A stretch of DNA of 13,494 nucleotides from JANQIV01 sp050117315 (GTDB lineage Bacteria; Bacteroidota; Ignavibacteria; Ignavibacteriales; Melioribacteraceae). Within the stretch, counting starts at the first letter, position 1. Each line of letters starts with the position of its first letter. Positions 6,403 to 13,494 of the stretch are shown here, in pieces. A program made the translations under genes and the position numbers. A model generated the notes under the pieces. The model made no database searches and had not been told where the DNA came from. It saw nothing but the letters and a program-made list of their open reading frames with translations. Location of the stretch: contig JASFMY010000156.1 in NCBI GenBank assembly GCA_050117315.1, positions 1-13,494 of the forward strand. Reading direction: 5' to 3'.

Positions 6403-7607
6403 TTTCAGTGGATGAAAACCAAATAAAAATATTTGAAGATTATTTAACCGTAAGCGAATTAACAGTTCAGATAAAATCTACCCTTGAAGAAGAATTTTCC
6501 GAAATTAGTTTGATCGGCGAAATCTCTAATTTTAAAGCTCATTCGTCCGGTCACTGGTATTTTACACTAAAAGATGCAAATGCACAGATAAGTGCGGTAA
6601 TGTGGCGGGGGATGAATAATTACGTTTTTTTCACTCCTCAAAACGGGATGAAAATAATTGTTAAAGGAAGACTCACTGTTTACCCGCCGAGAGGAAACTA
6701 TCAAATTGAAGTTCGTTCAATGAAACCCGCCGGGGAAGGTGAATTGCAGGCAGCTTTTGAAAGACTGAAAAGAAAATTATTCGAAGAAGGTTTGTTTGAC
6801 GAACATCACAAAAGAGCAGTACCGGAATTCCCGGGAAAAATCGGGATAGTAACCGGGCACGAAGCTGCGGCATTAAGAGATTTGTTGAGCGTAGCCGAAA
6901 GAAGATACCCGCTAGTTGAATTGATAATTGCTCCGGCCAAAGTACAGGGTGAAGGAGCGGCCGAAGATATTGTTGAAAATATTGATAAGCTTAATAAAAT
7001 AAAGGAGTTAGACCTTATAATTGTTGCAAGGGGAGGCGGGTCGTTGGAAGACCTCTGGGCATTTAATGAAGAGATTGTTGCGCGTGCAATTTTTAATTCT
7101 CGGCTGCCTGTAATTACAGGTGTTGGCCACGAAGTTGATTACACCATAGCAGATTTTGTCTCGGATTTGAGAGCTCCCACACCTACGGCAGCAATGGAAT
7201 TGGCAACGCCTAACATAAACGAAATCTTTGCCTTTATAAGTGATTTTTCCTATAATATGACTCGAAAAATTTTAAACCAAATTTCTGCTCATGGAAATGA
7301 CGTTCGTCAAATTCTAAATTCTTACGGGTTTAGATCTTCATTGGATTTAATCAAGAATAAGTCGCAGTATCTTGATAATGTTATTTATAAAATTGAAAAC
7401 AGAATCTCGAATATAATTTTTGAAAAAAGGAATAAGATTACTTTGTTCGATCAAAAAGTTAGAGCAAATGATATAAATAAAATTATGCTGAAGGGATTTA
7501 CTTTAATTAAACAGAACAACAAAATTGTCAAAGAATCATCAATGCTTGATACAAACAATTCTTTTGCAATTAAATTTTATGATAAAGAAATAGAGATACG
7601 AAAGTGA
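6399..7607 (+). CDS. xseA: Exodeoxyribonuclease VII large subunit
   Basis: A 402-residue cytoplasmic nuclease subunit that degrades single-stranded DNA to oligonucleotides together with XseB. The N-terminal OB-fold spans about 15-110 (SLIGEISNFKAHSSGHWYF, AVMWRG). The catalytic domain contains GIVTGHEAAALRD (149-161), RGGGSLEDLWAFNEE (211-225), GVGHEVDYTIADF (241-253) and LRAPTPTAA (257-265). Asp-161 aligns with the essential Asp-155 of the E. coli enzyme as I recall it. A helical C-terminal region follows. The loop usually read TSPTGAA is TGHEAAA here. The length is somewhat below the ~450 residues of E. coli XseA. The start is GTG 6399, overlapping the methyltransferase stop (GTGA); a second GTG at 6408 is also possible. 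The end overlaps xseB by four bases, a sign of coupled translation. Confidence 0.95.
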   Translation: MISVDENQIKIFEDYLTVSELTVQIKSTLEEEFSEISLIGEISNFKAHSSGHWYFTLKDANAQISAVMWRGMNNYVFFTPQNGMKIIVKGRLTVYPPRGNYQIEVRSMKPAGEGELQAAFERLKRKLFEEGLFDEHHKRAVPEFPGKIGIVTGHEAAALRDLLSVAERRYPLVELIIAPAKVQGEGAAEDIVENIDKLNKIKELDLIIVARGGGSLEDLWAFNEEIVARAIFNSRLPVITGVGHEVDYTIADFVSDLRAPTPTAAMELATPNINEIFAFISDFSYNMTRKILNQISAHGNDVRQILNSYGFRSSLDLIKNKSQYLDNVIYKIENRISNIIFEKRNKITLFDQKVRANDINKIMLKGFTLIKQNNKIVKESSMLDTNNSFAIKFYDKEIEIRK

Positions 7608-7825
7608 CAAAGAAAAAAGAATTATCGTTTGAAGAATCATTATCAAGACTCCAGGAGATTTCGGAAATTTTAGAAAACCCGGAAGTTGATTTAGAAGAAT
7701 CAATTAAGCTTTATGAAGAGGGAATTAAACTGTCGAAAATCTGTTATACTAAATTAGATAAAGCTGAGCTAAAAGTAACACAATTAAAAAATGAGTTGAA
7801 TAATTCTCCCGATTATGAGGAGTAA
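7604..7825 (+). CDS. xseB: Exodeoxyribonuclease VII small subunit
   Basis: A 73-residue helical protein with the family signature LSFEESLSRLQEISEILENP then DLEESIKLYEEG, followed by a helix ending in LKNEL. Several XseB chains bind each XseA to form active exonuclease VII. The length is normal for the family. Translation starts at GTG 7604, which overlaps the XseA stop (GTGA), so subunit production is probably coupled. Its last codons carry GAGGAG (7817-7822), which may serve as ribosome-binding site for dxs. Confidence 0.93.
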   Translation: MTKKKELSFEESLSRLQEISEILENPEVDLEESIKLYEEGIKLSKICYTKLDKAELKVTQLKNELNNSPDYEE

Positions 7826-7834
7826 ATCTTTAAT

Positions 7835-9754
7835 ATGGTAGACAAGACAAAGTACAGAATTTTATTTGACATAGACTCGCCTGCAGATATCAGGAAGCTC
7901 GAATTATCCGAATTAAAAACTCTTTGTTCAGAAGTAAGAGAATATCTCGTTGATATAGTTTCGGAAGTTGGCGGACACTTCGGTGGAGGTTTAGGGACTG
8001 TGGAACTGACGGTGGCACTGCATAGAGTTTTCAATACACCCGAAGATTTAGTAGTATGGGATACAGGCCACCAGGCTTACCCGCACAAAGTATTAACAGG
8101 TAGAAGAGACCGGCTTAATACAATCCGTCAACTCAACGGCATCAGCGGTTTCTTAAAAAGAAGCGAAAGCGAATACGATGCTTTTGGTGCGGGACATGCA
8201 ACAACTTCAATATCTTCAGCACTGGGTATGGCTGTTGCAAGAGATATGAAAAAAGAAACTAAGAATGTTATTGCAGTAATTGGTGACGGTGCCATGACAG
8301 GCGGAATGGCTTACGAAGCAATGAACAATTCGGGTTTGATTAAATGTAATTTCATTGTTGTGCTGAACGATAACCGGATGTCCATTGCACCGAACGTTTG
8401 GCAGATATCCAATTACTTCACCGAAATGATTTCACATCCCGAGTACAATAAGTTTAAGGGTGCTATTTGGGACTTAACCGGCAAGCTTGATCAATTTGGT
8501 GATAGGTTAAGAAAAGTTGTTGCAAGAGTTGAAGCAGGGGTTAAAGCAGTTATTACTCCGGGAATGTTGTTTGAAGCTTTGGGTTTTAGATACTTTGGCC
8601 CTGAAAACGGTCATAACGTTAATCAGCTTGTAAAATTATTCGAACACATCAAACAATTAAAAGGCCCTATACTGGTTCACATTACTACTGAAAAAGGGAA
8701 AGGATATAAACCGGCGGAAGGACACGTTCAAAAATTACATGCAGCAACTCCTTTTGATAAAGTAACGGGAATTGCTTATAAAAAAGGAAACACTCCTCCT
8801 GCATATACAAAGATATTCGGGCAGGCACTGGTTGAACTTGTTGGAGAAAACAAAGATATAATTGGAATTACTGCAGCAATGCCGGACGGTACCGGCTTAA
8901 ATTTTCTTCAGAAAGAATTTCCCAATAACTACCTGGACGTAGGTATTGCAGAAGAACATGCAGTTACATTTGCAGCGGGAATGGCTACGCAGGGTATTAT
9001 TCCTGTTGTTGCAATATATTCAACATTTTTACAAAGAGGATTTGACCAAATTATTCACGATGTTGCCCTGCAAAATCTAAAAGTAATATTTGTTTTGGAT
9101 AGGGCGGGATTGGTAGGTGCAGACGGCCCCACACATCACGGTTCATTTGATTTAACTTACTTGCGAATGATTCCCGGTATAGTAATCATGGCTCCCAAAG
9201 ATGAATCCGAATTGAGAGACATGCTTTATACTGCGGTCAAATATGAAGGAGGACCCGTTGCCATCCGTTATCCTAGAGGTAATGCTCTGGGTGTACCGTT
9301 AAAAGAAGGATTCGGGGAATTTGAAATAGGGAAAGCGGAAACTATTAAAAAAGGGGACGACATTGCTTTTCTTGCCGTAGGAGTTATGGTTGAGTATGCT
9401 AAAAAAGCTGCAGTGATTCTGGAAAAAGAAGGTATTAATTGTGAGATAGTAAACATGCGTTTTGTTAAACCGTTGGATGAAAAATTACTCGATGATATTT
9501 CAGACAGGTTTGACAAAATTGTAACACTCGAAGAAAATTCTCTTGTAGGTGGATTTGGTTCCGGAGTTTTGGAATACTTTGCAGGGCATCATTATAAAAA
9601 CGATATTTTAAGAATCGGGTTGCCCGATAAATTTGTAGACCACGGAACCCAGGCGGAATTGCATCACTTGCTGGGCATAGATGCGGAAGGAATAGTTAAA
9701 CAAGTTAAAAAATTTTACTCCGGGAGAAATCTCAAAAATGAGGTTGTAGCTTAA
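7835..9754 (+). CDS. dxs: 1-deoxy-D-xylulose-5-phosphate synthase
   Basis: A 639-residue thiamine-diphosphate enzyme that joins pyruvate and glyceraldehyde 3-phosphate, the first step of the MEP isoprenoid pathway. Visible motifs are GGHFGGGLG (46-54), DTGHQAYPHKVLTGR (76-90), GAGHATTSIS (118-127), the ThDP/Mg site GDGAMTGGMAYEAMNN (150-165) with NDN (178-180), and IAEEHA (371-376) carrying the catalytic Glu. DGPTHHG (430-436) and RYPRG in the pyrimidine and C-terminal transketolase-like domains complete the fold. The length is typical. ATG 7835 stands 12 bases after GAGGAG, a rather long spacing. Its TAA shares one base with the ATG of the next gene (TAATG). The xseB-dxs linkage echoes xseB-ispA-dxs of E. 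coli, without ispA. Confidence 0.97.
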   Translation: MVDKTKYRILFDIDSPADIRKLELSELKTLCSEVREYLVDIVSEVGGHFGGGLGTVELTVALHRVFNTPEDLVVWDTGHQAYPHKVLTGRRDRLNTIRQLNGISGFLKRSESEYDAFGAGHATTSISSALGMAVARDMKKETKNVIAVIGDGAMTGGMAYEAMNNSGLIKCNFIVVLNDNRMSIAPNVWQISNYFTEMISHPEYNKFKGAIWDLTGKLDQFGDRLRKVVARVEAGVKAVITPGMLFEALGFRYFGPENGHNVNQLVKLFEHIKQLKGPILVHITTEKGKGYKPAEGHVQKLHAATPFDKVTGIAYKKGNTPPAYTKIFGQALVELVGENKDIIGITAAMPDGTGLNFLQKEFPNNYLDVGIAEEHAVTFAAGMATQGIIPVVAIYSTFLQRGFDQIIHDVALQNLKVIFVLDRAGLVGADGPTHHGSFDLTYLRMIPGIVIMAPKDESELRDMLYTAVKYEGGPVAIRYPRGNALGVPLKEGFGEFEIGKAETIKKGDDIAFLAVGVMVEYAKKAAVILEKEGINCEIVNMRFVKPLDEKLLDDISDRFDKIVTLEENSLVGGFGSGVLEYFAGHHYKNDILRIGLPDKFVDHGTQAELHHLLGIDAEGIVKQVKKFYSGRNLKNEVVA

Positions 9755-10755
9755 TGGAAAAGTCACGTATCGGGATTATTGGCTTAGGCGGAATTTCACA
9801 GATTGCACATTTACCGGTATTATCCAAACTGCACAATATTAAAATTGAAGCGATTGCCGATATAGAAAAAAACAGGCTGTATTCAATTGCCGAGAAATAT
9901 AATATCGCAAATACATATACCGATTATAAAGAAATGCTTGCAGGCAATAATCTTGATGCAGTTATTATTGCTACTCCCACCAACACTCACAAAGATATTG
10001 CAATTGACTGTTTGAATAACGGGAAACATATTCTTATTGAAAAACCTATTGCAAGAACCCTTGAAGAAGCAATAGAAATTTCAAAAACTGCCGCAGAGAA
10101 AAATAAAGTAGCGATGGTTGGAATGAATTTCAGGTTTAGACCGGATGCTATGATGATGAAGAGTTTAATAGCAAGCAAAGAATTGGGCGATGTTTTCTAC
10201 GTTAAATGCAGTTGGATGAAACAGCAGAGCAGCAGCGAAAAATGGTTTATTGAAAAGAATATATCCGGCGGCGGCGTAATTATTGACCTGGGAATAGTTC
10301 TGCTCGATTTAGCAATCTGGCTTATAGATTATCCGAAAGTTAAAAGTGTTTCCGTGCAGTCATTCAGGCATAAAACAACAGAGGTGGAAGATACGGCTAT
10401 CGGAATTCTTAAATTCGGAAACGGTGCCGTCATTAATTTTGACGTAAGCTGGACCTTGCAGTCGGAAGAAGACAGGTTCTATTTAACGGCATACGGAACA
10501 AAAGGAACAGTGCAGTTAAATCCTTTAAGGGCTTACAAAAAAAATGATTATACTACGATTGATTTAACACCGTCGCAGACTTCTAATCAAAAAAATCTTT
10601 ATAAAAAATCATTTGAAAACGAACTCAAACATTTTATTGTTACAATAAACGGTCAAATAAAAACAATATCTTCAAGCGAAGAATCACTGGAAAGAATGAA
10701 ATTGCTTGAAGCAATTTACAAAGCATCCGAAACTCAAAAAGAAATAATACTATAA
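9754..10755 (+). CDS. Gfo/Idh/MocA-family NAD(P)-dependent oxidoreductase, catalytic His replaced
   Basis: A 333-residue protein with an N-terminal Rossmann fold (IGIIGLGGIS, 6-15; acidic Asp-36 after the second strand) and the family motif EKP (96-98), followed by the C-terminal alpha/beta domain. Relatives oxidise or reduce sugars, inositols and related alcohols; no substrate can be assigned here. The family's usual catalytic set is Lys (EKP), Asp and His in a D-x3-H motif, for instance Lys97/Asp172/His176 in Bacillus inositol dehydrogenase. Here Lys-97 and Asp-178 are present but position 182 is Val (DLGIVLLD). The enzyme may therefore use another residue, have a non-redox role, or be a variant. 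It starts at the TAATG overlap with dxs and ends six bases before the response regulator. A direct link to isoprenoid synthesis is not shown. Confidence 0.88.
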   Translation: MEKSRIGIIGLGGISQIAHLPVLSKLHNIKIEAIADIEKNRLYSIAEKYNIANTYTDYKEMLAGNNLDAVIIATPTNTHKDIAIDCLNNGKHILIEKPIARTLEEAIEISKTAAEKNKVAMVGMNFRFRPDAMMMKSLIASKELGDVFYVKCSWMKQQSSSEKWFIEKNISGGGVIIDLGIVLLDLAIWLIDYPKVKSVSVQSFRHKTTEVEDTAIGILKFGNGAVINFDVSWTLQSEEDRFYLTAYGTKGTVQLNPLRAYKKNDYTTIDLTPSQTSNQKNLYKKSFENELKHFIVTINGQIKTISSSEESLERMKLLEAIYKASETQKEIIL

Positions 10756-10761
10756 GGGAAT

Positions 10762-11454
10762 ATGAAAACAAAAATACTACTAGTGGACGACGAACAGGAT
10801 ATAGTTGAATTCTTAGATTATAACCTTACGAAAGAAGGTTTCGAAGTTATTTCTGCTTATGACGGAGAGACAGCTCTGAAGAGAATGGAACTTAAACCGG
10901 ATTTGATAATACTTGATATTATGATGCCGAAAATGGACGGCTATGAAGTCTGTGTTAAAATAAGGGGGATGAGCGGACATGAAGATATTCCCATAATTTT
11001 TCTTACGGCTAAATCCAACGAATTAGATGAAGTACACGGTCTTAATATAGGTGCCGATGACTATATCCAGAAACCCGTATCTCCAAATAAATTATTAGCC
11101 AGGGTCAAAGCCAATTTAAGAAAAGCTGCTCAGTCGGATAACCGTGCTCTTCAGAAAAGAAAAATCGAAATTGGACCTTTAAAGATTGATAGGGATAAAT
11201 ACACGGTAGTTTTAGATAACAAAAATCTAATACTGCCGAAAAAAGAATTTGAAATATTATCATACCTTGCAAGCCAACCCGGGAAGGTTTTCCCGAGAGA
11301 TAAAATACTTGGAGATGTTTGGGGTAACGATGTTTATGTTGTTGAAAGAACAATCGATGTACACGTAAGAAAGATTAGAGAAAAGTTAGGCGATTTTTCC
11401 GAAATGATAGAAACTGTAAAAGGGGTAGGCTATCGCTTCAAAAATACTGAATAA
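10762..11454 (+). CDS. OmpR/PhoB-family response regulator
   Basis: A 230-residue two-domain transcription regulator. The receiver domain (1-118) has the acidic pair Asp-9/Asp-10, phospho-acceptor Asp-52 in LIILDIMMPKMDG, Thr-82 and Lys-104 (QKPVSP). The C-terminal winged-helix domain (about 130-228) contains LPKKEFEILSYLAS, RDKILGDVWG, RTIDVHVRKIREKLG and KGVGYRF, which define the OmpR/PhoB class. After phosphorylation by the adjacent histidine kinase it should bind direct repeats in promoters; targets are unknown. ATG 10762 has a short Shine-Dalgarno-like AAGGGAA just upstream. The reading frame of the kinase appears to begin within its last codons. Confidence 0.95.
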   Translation: MKTKILLVDDEQDIVEFLDYNLTKEGFEVISAYDGETALKRMELKPDLIILDIMMPKMDGYEVCVKIRGMSGHEDIPIIFLTAKSNELDEVHGLNIGADDYIQKPVSPNKLLARVKANLRKAAQSDNRALQKRKIEIGPLKIDRDKYTVVLDNKNLILPKKEFEILSYLASQPGKVFPRDKILGDVWGNDVYVVERTIDVHVRKIREKLGDFSEMIETVKGVGYRFKNTE

Positions 11455-11572
11455 ACTAAAAGAGCATTTAAGTTTTGCTCGTGTTTATTCTAAAATTCTG
11501 ATTATAGCGGGTTTCGTATTTGTTGTAACTCTTTCAATTTTTCTAACGCTTACAGTCTCTTCGGTTGTAATA
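11429..11572 (+). other. Probable N-terminal extension of the histidine kinase, no standard start codon
   Basis: In the kinase's phase the sequence is open from the stop at 11426-11428 to the TTG at 11573. It would encode ...ILNKLKEHLSFARVYSKI, then the hydrophobic IIAGFVFVVTLSIFLTLTVS. The order of a basic/amphipathic lead and a first membrane helix is what membrane kinases show. There is no ATG, GTG or TTG in this stretch; ATA 11444, CTG 11447 or ATT 11495 would have to start translation, probably coupled to the response regulator that ends at 11454. Confidence 0.55.
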
Positions 11573-12475
11573 TTGCTTATTCTTACAACAGCTTTTATTC
11601 TTACATCACTTTATTATTTAGGTGAAAAGAGGCTGCAGGAAATAAACCAGTTAAAAACCATAATTAATTCTATAAGGAACAATAGATATAAATCCGCAGA
11701 CGAGATAAAGCTTTCAAGAAGATTAATTGAGCTTGAGGGTGATATTAAATTGATGTTTATGCGGACTCAAAATGATATTGCCAACTTAAAAAAATTAGAG
11801 CAGGTCAGAACGGAATTTCTCGGCAATGTTTCCCACGAATTAAGAACTCCTATTTTTGCTATTCAGGGCTACCTGGAAACATTATTGAATGGGGCTCTTA
11901 AGGATGACCAGGTGAATATGAATTTTCTTTCTAAAGCTAATCACCATACAATACGGCTTAATAATTTGTTAAACGACTTGATTGATATTTCCATGATTGA
12001 ATCCGGCCAGATGCGTATGAGTTTCAGATACTTCGGCGTAAAAGATTTTATAGAAAACATGGCAAATGAAATGAGGCCGTTGGCTGAAAATAAAGGTCTT
12101 GAATTGGAAATCCATCCCATAAGACCAAAATTGGAATTGTTTGGAGATAAAGAAAGGTTAAGACAGGTAGTTATCAACTTATTATCCAATGCTATAAAAT
12201 ACACTGATCAAGGCAAAATAGAAGTCATCGTTGAAGAGAAAAGTAAATCCGGGAAAATTGTAGTAAAAGATACGGGAATCGGCCTGTCGGAAGAAGACAT
12301 GGAAAGGGTTTTCGAAAGGTTTTACAGGGTTGATAAAGACAGATCAAAAGCCGCCGGCGGTACAGGGCTTGGTTTGGCAATTGTTAAACATATTATTGAA
12401 GCTCATAACTCTCATGTTAAAGTTGAAAGTAAACCGGGAGAAGGTTCCGAGTTCTCATTTGTTTTAAAGAAGTAA
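11573..12475 (+). CDS. Membrane sensor histidine kinase, PhoR-like
   Basis: From TTG 11573 the product has 300 residues: a membrane helix (2-17, LILTTAFILTSLYYL), a short linker or coiled coil (20-78), the dimerisation/phosphotransfer domain with His-88 in NVSHELRTP, then the ATP-binding domain with N-box RQVVINLLSNAIKY, G1 DTGIGL, F-box ERFYR and G2 GGTGLGLAIVKHI. It should autophosphorylate and pass phosphate to the response regulator just upstream. The start given is the first standard codon in frame, but 11429-11572 probably adds a second membrane helix (see that entry). Even with it, almost no extracytoplasmic loop remains, so no periplasmic sensor domain is visible. The gene ends the plus-strand block. 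Confidence 0.92.
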   Translation: MLILTTAFILTSLYYLGEKRLQEINQLKTIINSIRNNRYKSADEIKLSRRLIELEGDIKLMFMRTQNDIANLKKLEQVRTEFLGNVSHELRTPIFAIQGYLETLLNGALKDDQVNMNFLSKANHHTIRLNNLLNDLIDISMIESGQMRMSFRYFGVKDFIENMANEMRPLAENKGLELEIHPIRPKLELFGDKERLRQVVINLLSNAIKYTDQGKIEVIVEEKSKSGKIVVKDTGIGLSEEDMERVFERFYRVDKDRSKAAGGTGLGLAIVKHIIEAHNSHVKVESKPGEGSEFSFVLKK

Positions 12476-12490
12476 AACTCTCGAAAATAG

Positions 12491-12626
12491 AGTTTCTGCA
12501 AAATTAGATATCTAAACGTTTTGTCGTTTCGACCGGAGGGAGAAATCTTTGAAATTGTACTCTAATTGAAAGATTTCCCGCCAAAAAGACGGCGGACAGG
12601 CTCACCCAAAAAACGGGTTCGAAAAG
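12491..12626 (+). repeat. Dispersed element, copy 3, right end missing
   Basis: It begins AGTTTCTGCAAAAT (12491-12504), identical to one terminal repeat of the 2664-2849 copy, and continues TAGATATCTAAAC, GAGAAATCTTT, GAAAGATTTCCCGCC, GGACAGGCTCACCC and GGGTTCGAAAAG in the same order. After 12626 the similarity ends: the expected AGACAGACTTTT and the second terminal repeat are absent. A 7-bp hairpin (AAACTCT/AGAGTTT, 12475-12495) spans the junction with the kinase gene and could weakly aid termination. Confidence 0.75.
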
Positions 12627-13026
12627 TCTATTAAGAAAAAAGTCAAGAGAAAATATCTTCCCCTTAGCAAAAAAAATGCAATTTTTTACTTCTCTGCTTT
12701 TGGGCTCACTTTCTGGCAATTTATACACTGTCTTTTTTTTGTTTTTCTCTTTTTTAACAGTCCGGCTTTTTAGATAACTTTCTTTACCTTATTTTTTTTT
12801 GAATTTTTTCTACGCGTCTATTTGAGCCTCTATGAATCCGATTTATTCACTCTCTTAGGGCTATGGTAAATTCTTGAGTATAATCTTGGGGAATGGTTAT
12901 TCGACATAACTTGGCTCTCTTTGTAGCATCATTTCGATTGAACCTTTTTCCCCTTTCTCTTTTAGTTATTTGCCTTTTTCTGTTGGTTTTGCTTTTCATA
13001 CGACAGCATACTTCTTCTTTTTTTCT
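12627..13026. other. Non-coding stretch, probably the 3' end region of the IS110-family element
   Basis: This 400-base region lies between the truncated repeat and the end of the transposase reading frame. It is AT-rich, with many T tracts on the plus strand. Open frames here are short and of low complexity, and I recognise no gene. By position it should contain one end of the insertion sequence, but IS110 elements lack conspicuous inverted repeats, so I cannot place the boundary. Confidence 0.4.
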
Positions 13027-13494
13027 CTATGCTGACATTTCTTTTCTCCAGGAATATGATTTATATTCTGTCCCGTTTTTCATCATTGCATAGGTGACCT
13101 TCGATATATAACGTGCTACCGAATGCCTTGCTTTATAATCACTCATACCCATGCTTTTTAGTGCTTATATCATTATTCCCACGTATGGCCGCTAAGGCTG
13201 CTGTCTTATATACACTCTTTAATACTCTCGAATGTCTTACTCTTCTCTTTCCATAATTCCTATTTCCGCTGGTCTTCTGATGGTCTGCCAACCCACTGTA
13301 GCCCCAGTATTTGTTCTTATTCTTAAACCTTCTTGCATCTATGACTATTCCGTATATCTTTACTGAACTTATGGTATCTATCCCGCTTATTCTACACATC
13401 TGATCTATTACCGGTATTTTTTTCCGTAGTTGCTTAAACTCTTCTATATACTTTGCCTTTTCTGCTTGATAGGATAATATCATTCTATCTTGTT
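13027..13494 (-). pseudogene. IS110-family transposase, C-terminal part, frameshifted and cut by the window edge
   Basis: Minus-strand frame open to the right edge. It shows the C-terminal Transposase_20 (IS116/IS110/IS902) domain: a helical lead (YIEEFKQLRKKIP), ISGIDTISSVKIYGIVIDAR, KYWGYSGLADHQKTSG, KRRVRHSRVLKSVYKTAALAAIRGNN. IS110 enzymes are DEDD-type recombinases; the catalytic N-terminal half is outside the window. This frame stops at TGA 13141-13139. A second phase picks up exactly there and continues SMGMSDYKARHSVARYISK, then VTYAMMKNGTEYKSYSWRKE, to TAG at 13029-13027, which is the normal C-terminal tail of such transposases. Removing one base from the T5 run at 13155-13159 (A5 in the coding strand) would join the two. 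It is either inactivated, a sequencing error in a homopolymer, or less likely a programmed shift. Confidence 0.8.

Noticed and set aside
12671..12687. AAAAAAT GCA ATTTTTT hairpin as a terminator between the kinase and the IS
   Set aside because: The stem is only A/T pairs with no G/C, so it is too weak to call.
12504..12728. 74-codon minus-strand open frame
   Set aside because: It runs across the dispersed repeat copy and its flank and resembles no protein.
12627..13026. Bridge RNA of the IS110 element
   Set aside because: Such RNAs exist in the family, but in the IS110 group they lie upstream of the transposase gene, which is outside the window. I could not identify guide loops here.
12893..13093. 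66-codon plus-strand open frame, hydrophobic
   Set aside because: It is antisense to the frameshifted transposase tail and the IS end. Hydrophobicity comes from T-rich DNA, not from a membrane protein.
1..13494. CRISPR array, tRNA or rRNA genes, defence island
   Set aside because: No regular spaced repeats, no tRNA-like cloverleaf or CCA-ended sequence and no rRNA sequence was recognised. The only defence-type gene is a lone methyltransferase.

Overview
The window most likely comes from a member of the Ignavibacteria / Bacteroidota-Chlorobi lineage. The two proteins at the left end finish with a type IX secretion sorting domain of the kind common there (the NYPNPFNPTT motif and a VYDMLGREVATLVN block). 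Other signs are a TonB-dependent receptor with an N-terminal carboxypeptidase-like domain, AT-rich coding sequence and few strong Shine-Dalgarno sites. The assignment rests on recognised protein style, not on a marker gene.

Left part (1-2923) is accessory and decaying. It holds the 3' end of a T9SS-sorted protein gene, then a tandem paralogue (798-1672) broken by an in-frame amber codon and a one-base frameshift. The last ~499 bp of both copies, including the downstream hairpin, are nearly identical. Next on the minus strand is a compact 711-nt group II intron (1819-2529) with a recognisable 5' end, domain V and domain VI, but with almost all of its maturase ORF missing. Two copies of a dispersed, inverted-repeat-bounded (MITE-like) repeat lie here, one before the broken paralogue (542-659) and one between the intron and the receptor gene (2664-2849).

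Central part (2924-12475) is a compact block of eight plus-strand genes: a TonB-dependent receptor; then, 35 bp on, a solitary DNA methyltransferase; xseA and xseB (exonuclease VII); dxs (first step of the MEP isoprenoid pathway); a Gfo/Idh/MocA-type oxidoreductase; and an OmpR/PhoB-type response regulator with its PhoR-like histidine kinase. From the methyltransferase onward, genes overlap by 1-4 bases or are separated by less than 10 bases, which suggests one transcription unit with translational coupling. The xseB-dxs neighbourhood resembles the xseB-ispA-dxs order of Escherichia coli, without ispA.

Right part (12476-13494) is again mobile DNA. A third copy of the dispersed repeat starts right after the kinase gene and loses its far end. 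On the minus strand a frameshifted IS110-family transposase gene enters from the right edge.

I see no convincing new multi-gene system. The most interesting items are the ORF-less group II intron, the MITE-like repeat family next to an IS110 end, short palindromes sitting inside the secretion-signal coding sequence, a methyltransferase with permuted motif order, an oxidoreductase lacking its usual catalytic histidine, and a histidine kinase whose transmembrane region begins upstream of any standard start codon.
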